The notes beneath the pieces were generated by a model that did not search any database, was not told the origin of the DNA, and was given only the letters and a program-made list of their open reading frames with translations. From an uncultured Eubacteriales bacterium (GTDB lineage Bacteria > Bacillota > Clostridia > Oscillospirales > Acutalibacteraceae), in NCBI GenBank assembly GCA_934729465.1, contig CAKVEP010000004.1:88462-152461 (forward strand): a DNA stretch of 64,000 nt, read 5' to 3'. Shown piece by piece: positions 53,443 to 62,004 of the stretch (within the stretch, counting starts at the first letter, position 1; each line of letters begins with the position of its first letter). The translations under genes were made by a program, and so were the position numbers.

Positions 53443-53564
53443 AATCAATCATCCTTTCTCAATATTTATTTTTAAATTATATATTTCGTAATCGATTACA
53501 TGTACATTATATATATATATAATGTCAAGTGTTTTTGTAAAATTTTTTGATTTTTTAAATATTT

Positions 53565-53676
53565 TTTTCCTACAAACCCAGCAACCCCCAATACACCTCA
53601 CCGTGACCCTTATTCTCATAATAAAAAAGGAACCTAAAAAGGTTCCTCTTAGATTTTATTTTTATCTAAATTTTAA
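53565..53676 (-). other. Intergenic region with third GGAACC hairpin
   Basis: Holds AAAAAGGAACC / GGTTCCTCTT (53621-53650), the terminator of the leftward glyQS gene, whose flank (CTTAGATTT...TATCTAA) also matches the LRR terminators. The sequence 53565-53620, rich in runs of C and A, shows nothing else. Confidence 0.7.
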
Positions 53677-55056
53677 TTAAAACTCTATTTTAGAAGATAT
53701 ATAATCAACAAGTTTAGAAATTTCAACACGTTCTTGTTTCATAGTGTCTCTGTCTCTGATTGTTACGCAATTATCGTTTTGACTTTCAAAGTCGTATGTA
53801 ATACAGAACGGAGTTCCAATTTCATCTTGTCTGCGGTAACGTTTACCGATTGAGCCGGTTTCATCGAAGTCAATCATAAAGTGTTTAGAGAGCATGTCAA
53901 AAACTTTTTCGGCTTCAGGACTAAGTTTTTTCGATAGCGGTAAAACAGCAGCCTTGTAAGGGGCAAGAGCCGGGTGGAGTTTTAACACAACACGGGTATC
54001 GTTTTCATCGACCTTTTCTTCGTTATAAGCGTTACAAAGAAATGCAAGAGCAACCCTGTCGGCTCCAAGAGATGGTTCGATAACATAAGGAATGTATTTT
54101 TTGTTTTCTTCCTGGTCGAAATATTCCAAACTCTTTCCGGAAAATTCTTGATGTTTGCCTAAATCGAAATTGGTTCTGTCAGCAATACCCCATAATTCAC
54201 CCCAGCCGAAAGGAAATAAAAATTCAATGTCGGATGTTGCAGTGGAGTAATGAGAAAGTTCCTCTTTAGAGTGGTCACGGAAACGAATGTTTTCTTTGAG
54301 CATACCAAGACTTAGTAACCAATTTTCGCAGAAATTTTTCCAGAAATTGAACCATTCCATGTCTGTTCCCGGCTTACAGAAAAATTCGAGTTCCATTTGT
54401 TCAAATTCACGAGTACGGAACGTAAAGTTACCCGGAGTAATTTCGTTTCTAAAAGACTTACCTATTTGAGCAACACCAAATGGAAGTTTGCGTCTAGTGG
54501 AGCGCTGAACGTTACTAAAGTTAACGAATATTCCTTGAGCAGTTTCAGGACGTATGTATATTTCGCTCTTAGAGTCCTCCGTTACGCCTTGGAATGTTTT
54601 GAACATAAGATTAAACTTTCTGATTTCAGTAAAATCTTTAGAACCACAGCTTGGACAAGCAATATTATGTTCTTTTATGTAATCAGACATTTGTTCAAAA
54701 GACATCCCATTAGCATCGGCACCATTGTCTTCAATAAGTTTGTCTGCTCTGAATCTTGTTTTGCAGCTGCGACAATCCATAAGTGGGTCGGAAAACCCTC
54801 CAACATGACCCGAAGCTACCCAAACCTGAGGGTTCATAAGGATAGCGGAATCAAGACCAACGTTGTATTTACATTCCTGAACAAATTTTTTCCTCCAAGC
54901 TTTTTTCACGTTATTTTTAAATTCCACGCCAAGAGGACCGTAATCCCATGTGTTAGATAAACCCCCGTAAATATCTGAACCCGGAAAAATGAAGCCTCTA
55001 TTCTTACAAAGCGCAACTATTTTTTCCATAGTAATTGCATTATCGTTAAGTGACAT
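53677..55056 (-). CDS. glyQS: Glycyl-tRNA synthetase, alpha2 type
   Basis: 459-aa class II synthetase of the homodimeric (not GlyQ plus GlyS) type. Seen: GFIFPGSDIYGGLSNTWDYGPLGVEFKNN (motif 1 area), IYIRPETAQGIFVNF (motif 2 start), GKSFRNEITPGNFTFRTREFEQMELEFF and the C-terminal ATP motif SLGADRVALAFL. RBS GGAGG. Its promoter (minus TTGACA 55115-55110, 15-bp spacer, TATAAT 55094-55089) lies close, with no room for a T-box leader. Confidence 0.96.
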   Translation of the reverse strand: MSLNDNAITMEKIVALCKNRGFIFPGSDIYGGLSNTWDYGPLGVEFKNNVKKAWRKKFVQECKYNVGLDSAILMNPQVWVASGHVGGFSDPLMDCRSCKTRFRADKLIEDNGADANGMSFEQMSDYIKEHNIACPSCGSKDFTEIRKFNLMFKTFQGVTEDSKSEIYIRPETAQGIFVNFSNVQRSTRRKLPFGVAQIGKSFRNEITPGNFTFRTREFEQMELEFFCKPGTDMEWFNFWKNFCENWLLSLGMLKENIRFRDHSKEELSHYSTATSDIEFLFPFGWGELWGIADRTNFDLGKHQEFSGKSLEYFDQEENKKYIPYVIEPSLGADRVALAFLCNAYNEEKVDENDTRVVLKLHPALAPYKAAVLPLSKKLSPEAEKVFDMLSKHFMIDFDETGSIGKRYRRQDEIGTPFCITYDFESQNDNCVTIRDRDTMKQERVEISKLVDYISSKIEF

Positions 55057-55136
55057 AAATAAATTCCTCCCAATCGTTATTAAGAAATATTATAACATTT
55101 TTTAAAAAATGTCAAACTCCGGTAGCCTTAAGACAA

Positions 55137-56666
55137 TTATATATTTTGCCAGTATTTTCTGTCTAGACTTCTGTATTGAAGCGCCTCAGAAATGTGTTGT
55201 GTGTCTATGGTTTCGCTCTTATCTAAGTCGGCAATTGTTCTGCCAATTTTTAAAATTCTGTCGTAAGCACGAGCCGACATTCCTAATTTTTCAAAGGCAA
55301 TTTTTAATAAATTTTGAGCCTTTGGAGTAATCATACAAGACTTTTGTAAAATATCGGCAGTTATTTTAGCGTTACATTTTATTTGAGTGTTTTTATATCG
55401 AAGATTTTGAATTTGTCGTGCCTCGTTAACACGCTTTTTTATTTTTTCAGAGGTTTCGTTTTGTACGTTTGAAGTTAAGTTGTCAAAATCCACTGCAGGA
55501 ACTTCAACATGTAAATCGAGCCTATCTAGCATAGGACCAGAAATTTTTGAAAGGTATTTAGACACCATTTTGGGTGTACATGTACACTTTCTGGTTGGGT
55601 GACCAAAGTACCCACACGGACAAGGGTTCATAGCAGCAACCAGCATGACAGAACACGGATAGCTGATAGACCCCTTTACTCTTGATATAGTGACAACGCC
55701 ATCTTCAATGGGCTGACGCATTACTTCCATTGTGGAGCGAGAAAATTCAGAAAGCTCATCTAAAAACAAAACACCGTTGTGTGCTAAAGACAATTCACCT
55801 GGATGAGGGATTGTGCCGCCCCCTGAAAGTCCGGCAGGGGACACGGTATGGTGAGGTGAGCGAAAGGGTCGGGTACAAACCAATGGAGAATTTTTAGAAA
55901 GAACGCCTGCTATAGAGTGAATTTTTGTGGTTTCAATAATCTCATTAAATGTCATGTCGGGCAAAATGGAAGGTATTCTTTTTGCAAGCATACTCTTTCC
56001 TGAACCCGGAGGTCCTATTAATAGTATATTGTGGCCACCGGCAGCGGCGATTTCCAAAGCTCTTTTAACTTCGTATTGCCCTTTAACGTGAGAAAAATCC
56101 AAGTTATCTTTTTTGGTTATCGAGAAAGAAATTTTATTTTCCTGAGGTTTAATTTGCTCAAATCCGTTGAGATGATTGATTAGCTGTGTTACGTTATCCA
56201 CAGGAAAAACTGAAATTCCGCTAACAACAGCGCCCTCAAGAGCGTTTTCTTTTGGAAGATATATTTTTGAAAAATTTTCTTCCTTAGCCTTTATTACCAT
56301 AGGAAGAATTCCGTTAATAGCTCGGAGCTGACCGCTGAGAGACAGCTCACCAACAAAAATAGAGTCGCTTATATCTGTACATAACTGATTGCTTGCTTTT
56401 AAAAGAGAAATGAGTATGGGTAAATCGTAAACCGGACCTATTTTTCTTATGTCGGCAGGAGCCAAGTTTACGGTTATACGGTTTACAGGAAATTTAAATT
56501 CGCAATTTTTTATTGCCGCCCTAACTCTGTCTCTCGACTCTTTTACAGAAGCATCCGGTAATCCAACAATATCAAAAGTAGGAAGTCCGTTAGAAATGTC
56601 GGCCTCAACTTCAACCTTAAAAGCATCTATCCCGAGAAGTCCCATACTATATAATTTTGAAACCAT
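55137..56666 (-). CDS. comM: YifB/ComM-like Mg-chelatase-family AAA+ ATPase
   Basis: 509 aa. N-terminal Lon-like domain (LLGIDAFKVEVEADISNGLPTFDIVGLPDASVKESRDRVRAAI), AAA+ core with Walker A ILLIGPPGSGKSMLAKRIPS and Walker B GVLFLDELSEFSR, a CPCGYFGHPTRKCTCTP zinc-like motif, and the C-terminal helical domain SARAYDRILKIGRTIADLD. ComM promotes branch migration in natural transformation in Gram-negatives; in Firmicutes its role is less known. It ends 80 bp ahead of glyQS on the same strand. Confidence 0.93.
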   Translation of the reverse strand: MVSKLYSMGLLGIDAFKVEVEADISNGLPTFDIVGLPDASVKESRDRVRAAIKNCEFKFPVNRITVNLAPADIRKIGPVYDLPILISLLKASNQLCTDISDSIFVGELSLSGQLRAINGILPMVIKAKEENFSKIYLPKENALEGAVVSGISVFPVDNVTQLINHLNGFEQIKPQENKISFSITKKDNLDFSHVKGQYEVKRALEIAAAGGHNILLIGPPGSGKSMLAKRIPSILPDMTFNEIIETTKIHSIAGVLSKNSPLVCTRPFRSPHHTVSPAGLSGGGTIPHPGELSLAHNGVLFLDELSEFSRSTMEVMRQPIEDGVVTISRVKGSISYPCSVMLVAAMNPCPCGYFGHPTRKCTCTPKMVSKYLSKISGPMLDRLDLHVEVPAVDFDNLTSNVQNETSEKIKKRVNEARQIQNLRYKNTQIKCNAKITADILQKSCMITPKAQNLLKIAFEKLGMSARAYDRILKIGRTIADLDKSETIDTQHISEALQYRSLDRKYWQNI

Positions 56667-56720
56667 ATTTTTCCCTTTCCTTTAAATAAAAAACACACAT
56701 TAATTAACCATACTTACATA

Positions 56721-56764
56721 AAGCAGAGAACATAAAGAATTGCGAAAATTCAAGTTCTCTGCTT
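56721..56764 (-). terminator. Terminator of secA
   Basis: AAGCAGAGAAC / GTTCTCTGCTT, perfect 11-bp stem in the gap between comM and secA. Confidence 0.78.
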
Positions 56765-56779
56765 AATAAAATTAAAATA

Positions 56780-59470
56780 TTAGCCGCCTATTATTGTTTT
56801 TCCGTCTTTAGAATCGGTTTTAGAAATCTGATTTTCTCCACTTAAATCGCCTTCGCTTTGAACGCTTTCTTGGTTACTAGGTACGCTTCCTAAGTTAAAG
56901 TGAAATTTAAAGCATAGCATCATTTTTGCTGTGTCTTCACGAATAGAAAGAATCATAGCATCAAACATATCAAAACCTTCCATACGGTAATCAACAATCG
57001 GGTCACGTTGAGCGTAAGCCCTTAAGTTTATGCCACGTTTTAATTCTTCCATTGAGTCGATATGTTCCATCCACTTCATGTCAACGTTTTTAAGGAGAAC
57101 CATTCTTTCAATGTCTCTCAACATTTTAGGGCCAAATTCTTTTTCCTTTTCTTCATATAGTGCATTACAACGCTTTTTAAGAAATTCGATTATAGATTCA
57201 GGAGTAACATCTTTTAGCTCTTCTTCGCTAAAGTTGAGATCTTCGTCTGAAAGTACCCATTCTCTGTAGTAATCACGTAACCCCTCGAGGTTCCAGCTTT
57301 CTTTTGGAGAGTCAATAGGTAAGTATCTGTTAACAACATCTTCAACAGATTGATTTATCATAGACTTAATTTGTTCATGAACGTCTTCGCCGTCGAGCAC
57401 TTTGTTACGTTGGTCGTAAATAATTTCACGCTGACGGTTTAAAACATCGTCATATTGCAACACATTTTTACGGATAGCAAAGTTACGACCTTCTATTTTA
57501 CGTTGAGCGCTTTCAATTGACCTTGTGAGCATTTTTGCCTCAAGAGGAGTGTATTCATCAACTTCAAGCATGGTCATCCAGTTCTGAAGTCTTTCCCCGC
57601 CGAATAAACGCATTAAATCGTCTTCAAGCGACAAGAAAAATCTACTCTTACCCGGGTCTCCCTGACGTCCGGCACGACCCCTAAGCTGGTTATCAATACG
57701 TCTTGATTCATGACGTTCTGTTCCTATTATGTAAAGTCCGCCTATGTTTTTGACTTCTTCAGCAGCAGCTTTAATGTCATCTTTACATTTATTATATAAT
57801 TCTATATATTTTCTTCTAGCCTCTAAAATTTCCTCATCCTGAGTTTCAGAGTAGCTGTTTGATTCATTTATTGCTTCGTCGCTAAATCCGAGCTTACGTA
57901 ATTCAGTCTTAGCCATATATTCAGCGTTACCGCCAAGCATGATGTCTGTTCCACGTCCAGCCATGTTTGTTGCGATGGTTATAGCTCCTTTTTTACCGGC
58001 TTGAGCTATGATTTCAGCTTCCTTTTCATGGTATTTAGCGTTTAACACTTCATGCTGTATGCCACGTTTTTTAAGCATGGAACTAAGGATTTCTGATTTT
58101 TCTATTGAGATAGTACCAACCAAAACCGGCTGTCCCTTTTCGTGACTTGCTATAATATCTTCAATTATGGCATGGAACTTTCCGTTTTCTGTTTTATACA
58201 CAACATCAGCACAGTCCTCACGAAGCAAAGGCTTGTTAGAAGGAACTTCTATAACATCTAGTTTGTAAATTTCTCTGAATTCAGCTTCTTCGGTCATAGC
58301 AGTACCTGTCATACCAGAGAGCTTGTTATATAGGCGGAAATAATTTTGGAAGGTGATAGATGCTAAAGTCTTTGATTCACGTTCAACTTTAACGCCTTCT
58401 TTGGCTTCGATAGCCTGATGAAGACCGTCGTTATAGCGACGACCATACATTAATCTACCTGTAAATTCATCAACTATGATTACTTCGCCGTCTTTAACAA
58501 CGTAATCAACGTCTCTTTGCATTACTCCGTTAGCCTTTATAGCTTGGTTTATGTGATGCTGAAGATTTGTATTTTCAGGGTCGGTAAGATTTTCGATGTC
58601 AAAATATTTTTCAGCTTTTTCCACCCCAGAAGGTGTTAAGGTAGCGGTTTTAGCCTTTTCATCAACAACATAATCGCCATCTTTAAATTTATCGTCAGTG
58701 TCTTCCTTTGCGTTAATTTCAGCAACACGCATTGCTTTTAAGGTTTTTGCGAATTTATCAACAACGGTGTAAAGCTCTGTGGATTTATCTCCTTCACCGG
58801 ATATAATGAGAGGAGTACGTGCCTCGTCTATTAATATCGAGTCCACTTCATCTACTATTGCAAAGTGATGACCTCTTTGAACTCTTGCTGAGCTGTAAAC
58901 AACCATGTTGTCACGCAAATAATCGAATCCAAGCTCGTTGTTTGTTGCGTAAGTTATGTCTGCGTTATAGGCTTCTCTGCGAGAGTCCTTGTCCATGTTA
59001 TGAGATATAAGACCAACCGACAAACCTAAAAATCTATATAATTTTCCCATCCATTCGGAGTCACGCTTAGCTAAGTAATCGTTTACAGTAACGATATGTA
59101 CACCCTTACCGGTTAAAGCATTAAGGTAAGCCGGTAAAGTAGCAACTAAAGTTTTACCTTCACCTGTTTTCATTTCGCTTATTCTTCCTTGGTGAAGAAC
59201 GATTCCTCCGATTATCTGCACAGGGAAGTGGCGCATACCAAGAACTCTGTCTGAAGCTTCGCGGCATACTGCGAAAGCATCAGGTAAAATGTCGTCGGTC
59301 GTTTCGCCGGCTTCAAGCCTTTTTTTGAGCACATCAGTTTGACTTGCCAATTCCTCATCAGACATATTTAAATACTTAGATTCTAATTCCAAAACAGCAT
59401 TACAAATTGGTCTTATGCGCTTTAATTCACGTTTACTATAATTTCCAAATAAAAATTTTAAAAAATTCAT
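56780..59470 (-). CDS. secA: Preprotein translocase ATPase SecA
   Basis: Motor of the Sec export pathway, about 896 aa from ATG 59470 (GAGGTGAC 5 bases ahead; the longer frame to 59539 is disfavoured). Seen: RHFPVQIIGGIVLHQGRISEMKTGEGKTLVATLPAYL (DEAD motor, Walker A), VDEVDSILIDEARTPLIISG, VGTISIEKSEILSSML, MAGRGTDIMLGG, RRIDNQLRGRAGRQGDPG. The C-terminus ends in an acidic linker and KTIIGG without the CxCx8CC zinc tail found in many SecAs, so SecB-type binding is unlikely. Only one secA is seen. Confidence 0.97.
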   Translation of the reverse strand: MNFLKFLFGNYSKRELKRIRPICNAVLELESKYLNMSDEELASQTDVLKKRLEAGETTDDILPDAFAVCREASDRVLGMRHFPVQIIGGIVLHQGRISEMKTGEGKTLVATLPAYLNALTGKGVHIVTVNDYLAKRDSEWMGKLYRFLGLSVGLISHNMDKDSRREAYNADITYATNNELGFDYLRDNMVVYSSARVQRGHHFAIVDEVDSILIDEARTPLIISGEGDKSTELYTVVDKFAKTLKAMRVAEINAKEDTDDKFKDGDYVVDEKAKTATLTPSGVEKAEKYFDIENLTDPENTNLQHHINQAIKANGVMQRDVDYVVKDGEVIIVDEFTGRLMYGRRYNDGLHQAIEAKEGVKVERESKTLASITFQNYFRLYNKLSGMTGTAMTEEAEFREIYKLDVIEVPSNKPLLREDCADVVYKTENGKFHAIIEDIIASHEKGQPVLVGTISIEKSEILSSMLKKRGIQHEVLNAKYHEKEAEIIAQAGKKGAITIATNMAGRGTDIMLGGNAEYMAKTELRKLGFSDEAINESNSYSETQDEEILEARRKYIELYNKCKDDIKAAAEEVKNIGGLYIIGTERHESRRIDNQLRGRAGRQGDPGKSRFFLSLEDDLMRLFGGERLQNWMTMLEVDEYTPLEAKMLTRSIESAQRKIEGRNFAIRKNVLQYDDVLNRQREIIYDQRNKVLDGEDVHEQIKSMINQSVEDVVNRYLPIDSPKESWNLEGLRDYYREWVLSDEDLNFSEEELKDVTPESIIEFLKKRCNALYEEKEKEFGPKMLRDIERMVLLKNVDMKWMEHIDSMEELKRGINLRAYAQRDPIVDYRMEGFDMFDAMILSIREDTAKMMLCFKFHFNLGSVPSNQESVQSEGDLSGENQISKTDSKDGKTIIGG

Positions 59471-59668
59471 AAAGTCACCTCGAAAAAAGTATTTGCATAT
59501 TTCTAAAAAAATTATATCACAAAAATACAAAAAAGTCACTACTTAAGTATAAAAAATAAAAAAAATAATTATTGTCATATAATTTATAATGTTAAAATAC
59601 ATTTTTACAAATAATTCCAATTAAAATAGGTGATTTAAATAAATTTATAAATTTCTGGAATAAGGGCA

Positions 59669-59697
59669 TTGACATAAAAATTTTAATATGATAAAAT
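59669..59697 (+). promoter_or_regulatory. Promoter of tRNA-Leu
   Basis: TTGACA (59669-59674), 17-bp spacer, TAAAAT (59692-59697), 16 bases before the tRNA. Confidence 0.85.
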
Positions 59698-59712
59698 ATA
59701 GACTATTGAAGA

Positions 59713-59796
59713 GCGAGTGTGCTGGAACAGGCAGACAGGCACGTTTGAGGGGCGTGTGTCTATGACGTACGGGTTCAAGTCCCGTCACTCGCACCA
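59713..59796 (+). tRNA. tRNA-Leu(GAG)
   Basis: Acceptor stem GCGAGTG (59713-59719) pairs with CACTCGC (59786-59792); anticodon stem CACGT/GCGTG encloses loop TTGAGGG with anticodon GAG; a long variable arm marks a class II tRNA; T-arm ACGGG TTCAAGT CCCGT is standard; the 3' end ACCA is encoded. Reads CUC/CUU leucine codons. Single tRNA, not in a cluster. Confidence 0.93.
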
Positions 59797-59807
59797 GTAT
59801 TAAAAGG

Positions 59808-59842
59808 AATCAGTTTATCAGTTTTGGTAATCTGATTTTTTT
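59808..59842 (+). terminator. Terminator of tRNA-Leu
   Basis: AATCAG...CTGATT stem extended by TTTATCA/TGGTAAT with one mismatch and a G-U, then a run of T. Confidence 0.7.
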
Positions 59843-59893
59843 ATTTTAAACGGGGTAATTAATTATTCTACCCATGATATTATATCATTTACT

Positions 59894-59980
59894 TTTTCCA
59901 AAGAGCGTGTGATTTTGGCTTCCTACGAAGCCGAATTTTATAACAATATCTCAGATAAAATAATAAATCTTAGAAATTAA
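59894..59980 (+). pseudogene. Possible phage terminase large-subunit relic
   Basis: The frame ending at TAA 59978-59980 reads FSKERVILASYEAEFYNNISDKIINLRN. The part RVILASYEAEF resembles the segment after the Walker A of phage TerL proteins (typical form KRVILASYxAxFA). Nothing upstream in the frame looks like terminase and there is no start or RBS, so at most 25-28 codons survive. Located just after a tRNA gene, a common phage attachment site. Resemblance was judged from memory. Confidence 0.35.
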
Positions 59981-60012
59981 AGTAAAAGTTTAATATAAAA
60001 TAATCTATAATA

Positions 60013-60050
60013 AAAAATGTCTACTCACATAAGCTGGAATAGACATTTTT
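60013..60050 (-). terminator. Terminator of the cell-wall protein gene
   Basis: AAAAATGTCTA / TAGACATTTTT, perfect 11-bp stem just past the stop on the minus strand. Confidence 0.8.
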
Positions 60051-60055
60051 ATATT

Positions 60056-61657
60056 TTATCTGTTGAATTTTTTTCTGGCTGCCGGTAAAGCTATTACGCC
60101 CAATGAAGATACTGCAAACAATACGATACCGGCAGTTATATTGTCTCCGGTTTTAGGATTAATTGTTGATGTTTTTTTATTTGTGTTAGTAGTCTGAGTT
60201 TTACTGTTTTGAGATTTTTGCTTTTGGCTTTGCTGTTCTTGCTGTTGCGTTGTCTCGTTATTTTCCACTACGTTTGTTGCTACTATTCCATATTGGCTTA
60301 AGTGGGATGTTTCAAATACTATATAGCCATCTTCTATTGTTGCAGGTAATGTTTCTTTTATTTCACCATCTTTGATGTAAACTATTTCATATTTGTTATA
60401 ACCCTTTAAACCTTCGGGGAGTGCAATTCTGATTTTCATTTTTTCGCCGTTTATGCTTACAATTCTACTAGCATCGTCTAAAACGTTAATATCTGCTATA
60501 AATTTTACATTTTTGTTTATTAAGTCCTCTTTAACTTCAACTTCTTTAATGTCGAGCTTATAGTTACTTTTCAACTGACTTGAGTTTTCAAATTGAATAT
60601 TTCCCTTTATATCGCTGATACTTTCGATTTTTTTAACAGGTTGTTCTGTTTCGGTTGAGTCTGCTTGTTTTTCCCAGTTTGCATAAAGGGTTAAGTTGTT
60701 GTATATTATTTTGTCTTCACTAAGAGAGTCTTTGTCAAATTCTGAAGTACTTTCTTCGTTTCTCCAGGATCTCCAGTACATATACTTGTAATCTTTGCCT
60801 GAGCCGTCTTTTTTACTGTTCCAGCCTTTGAATTTGTAACCCTTTCTTTCAGGGATATAGTGGAATATAGCCATGGAAGTACCAGAATCTTTTCCTCCGA
60901 GGTAGTCGTATTTTTTGGACTTTTCTCCATCTATTGTTCCGCCGTTGGCATCTAATATAAGTGCATATCTGCCATCTTTAGTTTCATCAAAAGCAACAAC
61001 ACTTTTGTAAAGAGCGGTTAGAGTTATAGCATCGCTTTTACTAAAGTAACTTTTGTCGATTGAAGTTACGATAGTACCGTTATAGTCCCAGCCGCAAAAT
61101 TTACAACCTTCTCTTTGAGCGCTGTATTTCGACAAATCAATTGTTTTAAAATCTTCAGTTTTGCTTGTTAATCTTAGTGTGTTTTTGCCGTCTACCTTAC
61201 CTGCAAACGGGTCGAAGGTTAAATAATATGTGCCTGTTCCTTTGAGCTCTCTGCCTGTGAATAAAGCATACACATTTTTTCCTTTTTCGTAAGACCCACT
61301 ATCCTGATATCCTGATGAAGTAAAGTCATCTGGGGTAAATGAGGTGTCACCTGAGACAGGCTCATTATCATTCCAAGAAAGAGTCCAACCTGAAAATTCG
61401 TTTTTCCCGTTAAAAGGTACTATACCTTTTGTCAGGTCGGAAAGTTTTACCCTTTCTTCACCTTGGTCAAAATTGAATCTTAAAATTTTACCATCTAAAC
61501 CATCTATATCTGCCCCGTAGTCTGATGGTTTGAGGTTCATTACTAATGCATATTTTCCCTCGTCACTGATTGTGAATGCTTCTGCCTTGTTAAAAAATAC
61601 TGATGGCAGAGCAAGAGTCATTCCGGTAAGTACTGATAAAAATAATTTCTTTTTCAT
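60056..61657 (-). CDS. Cell-wall-anchored InlB B-repeat-like surface protein
   Basis: 533 aa. N-terminal signal peptide (KKKLFLSVLTGMTLALPSVFFNKAEAF, cut expected near AEA). Three InlB/Listeria-Bacteroides-type repeats (YALVMNL..FSGWTLSW, CKFCGWDYNGT, YALILDANGG..YKFKGWNSKKDGSG), a beta-rich domain, a Gln/Ser/Thr/Asn-rich linker, then NPKTGD, a hydrophobic helix and RKKFNR, a sortase sorting signal of the [S/N/P]PxTG type. No sortase gene is in the window. AGGAGG precedes ATG 61657, after an unusually long leader. Confidence 0.9.
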   Translation of the reverse strand: MKKKLFLSVLTGMTLALPSVFFNKAEAFTISDEGKYALVMNLKPSDYGADIDGLDGKILRFNFDQGEERVKLSDLTKGIVPFNGKNEFSGWTLSWNDNEPVSGDTSFTPDDFTSSGYQDSGSYEKGKNVYALFTGRELKGTGTYYLTFDPFAGKVDGKNTLRLTSKTEDFKTIDLSKYSAQREGCKFCGWDYNGTIVTSIDKSYFSKSDAITLTALYKSVVAFDETKDGRYALILDANGGTIDGEKSKKYDYLGGKDSGTSMAIFHYIPERKGYKFKGWNSKKDGSGKDYKYMYWRSWRNEESTSEFDKDSLSEDKIIYNNLTLYANWEKQADSTETEQPVKKIESISDIKGNIQFENSSQLKSNYKLDIKEVEVKEDLINKNVKFIADINVLDDASRIVSINGEKMKIRIALPEGLKGYNKYEIVYIKDGEIKETLPATIEDGYIVFETSHLSQYGIVATNVVENNETTQQQEQQSQKQKSQNSKTQTTNTNKKTSTINPKTGDNITAGIVLFAVSSLGVIALPAARKKFNR

Positions 61658-61739
61658 TACATTTCCTCCTTAATAATTTTAGATTTATATTGATTGATTC
61701 TGGGTTTAAAAATTATAAATATAATCAATCGAAGTAAAG

Positions 61740-61766
61740 CTAGTGAAAATAATAGAATGTGTTCAT
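61740..61766 (-). CDS. 8-codon micro-ORF in the surface-protein leader
   Basis: ATG 61766 to TAG, peptide MNTFYYFH, with AGGAGGTGA 8 bases ahead, a near-perfect SD for such a small frame. It lies on the strand and in the leader of the cell-wall protein gene. May be a leader peptide, a signal or chance. Confidence 0.4.
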   Translation of the reverse strand: MNTFYYFH

Positions 61767-61808
61767 TGATGTCACCTCCTGGTTTTAATACAGGTTTATT
61801 AAGTGTTT

Positions 61809-61929
61809 ATGGTAAAATATCACCTCCAAATAATAAACAAAATAATACAATTTTGTTAGCTTTATTATTGTATTTGTTTTTGTATCTAAATTTTACCATA
61901 AAAAAACGAAATTTATACTATTTTACCAT
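61809..61929. promoter_or_regulatory. Three ATGGTAAAAT motifs
   Basis: Rightward copy at 61809-61818; leftward copies at 61890-61899 and 61920-61929, the latter two exactly 30 bp apart. They can be read as extended -10 elements (TGGTAAAAT) or as repeated operators for the neighbouring regulator. A further copy is the ispE -10. Confidence 0.5.
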
Positions 61930-61944
61930 TTTTTCCATGACACT

Positions 61945-61974
61945 TTGGTAATTATCTTCAGACTATGATATAAT
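61945..61974 (+). promoter_or_regulatory. Promoter of the double-HTH gene
   Basis: TTGGTA (61945-61950), 18-bp spacer, TATAAT (61969-61974), then AGGAGG and ATG 62005. Confidence 0.65.
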
Positions 61975-62004
61975 AATTAAAAATAATTAGTTTAGGAGGC
62001 TCTT

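Larger units (their letters stand above)
52748..53564 (-). repeat. Right copy of the ~0.8-kb inverted duplication
   Basis: Reverse complement of about 48881-49691, bounded by the nifU terminator on the left and unrelated sequence near 53565 on the right. Confidence 0.85.
61658..62004. other. 347-bp divergent regulatory region
   Basis: Between the surface-protein gene and the double-HTH gene. It holds the rightward promoter (61945-61974), three ATGGTAAAAT motifs, two strong leftward SDs (AGGAGGTGA at 61780-61772, GGAGGTGAT at 61827-61819) and an 8-codon ORF with the first of them. A rightward 85-codon frame at 61694-61951 lacks an SD and looks spurious. Confidence 0.7.

Noticed and set aside
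55057..55136. T-box leader for glyQS
   Set aside because: Only about 80 bp separate it from comM and a promoter occupies them, leaving no room for a T-box.
61694..61951. 85-codon rightward ORF in the divergent region
   Set aside because: No SD, low-complexity AT-rich composition, and it overlaps leftward SD elements and promoter motifs.
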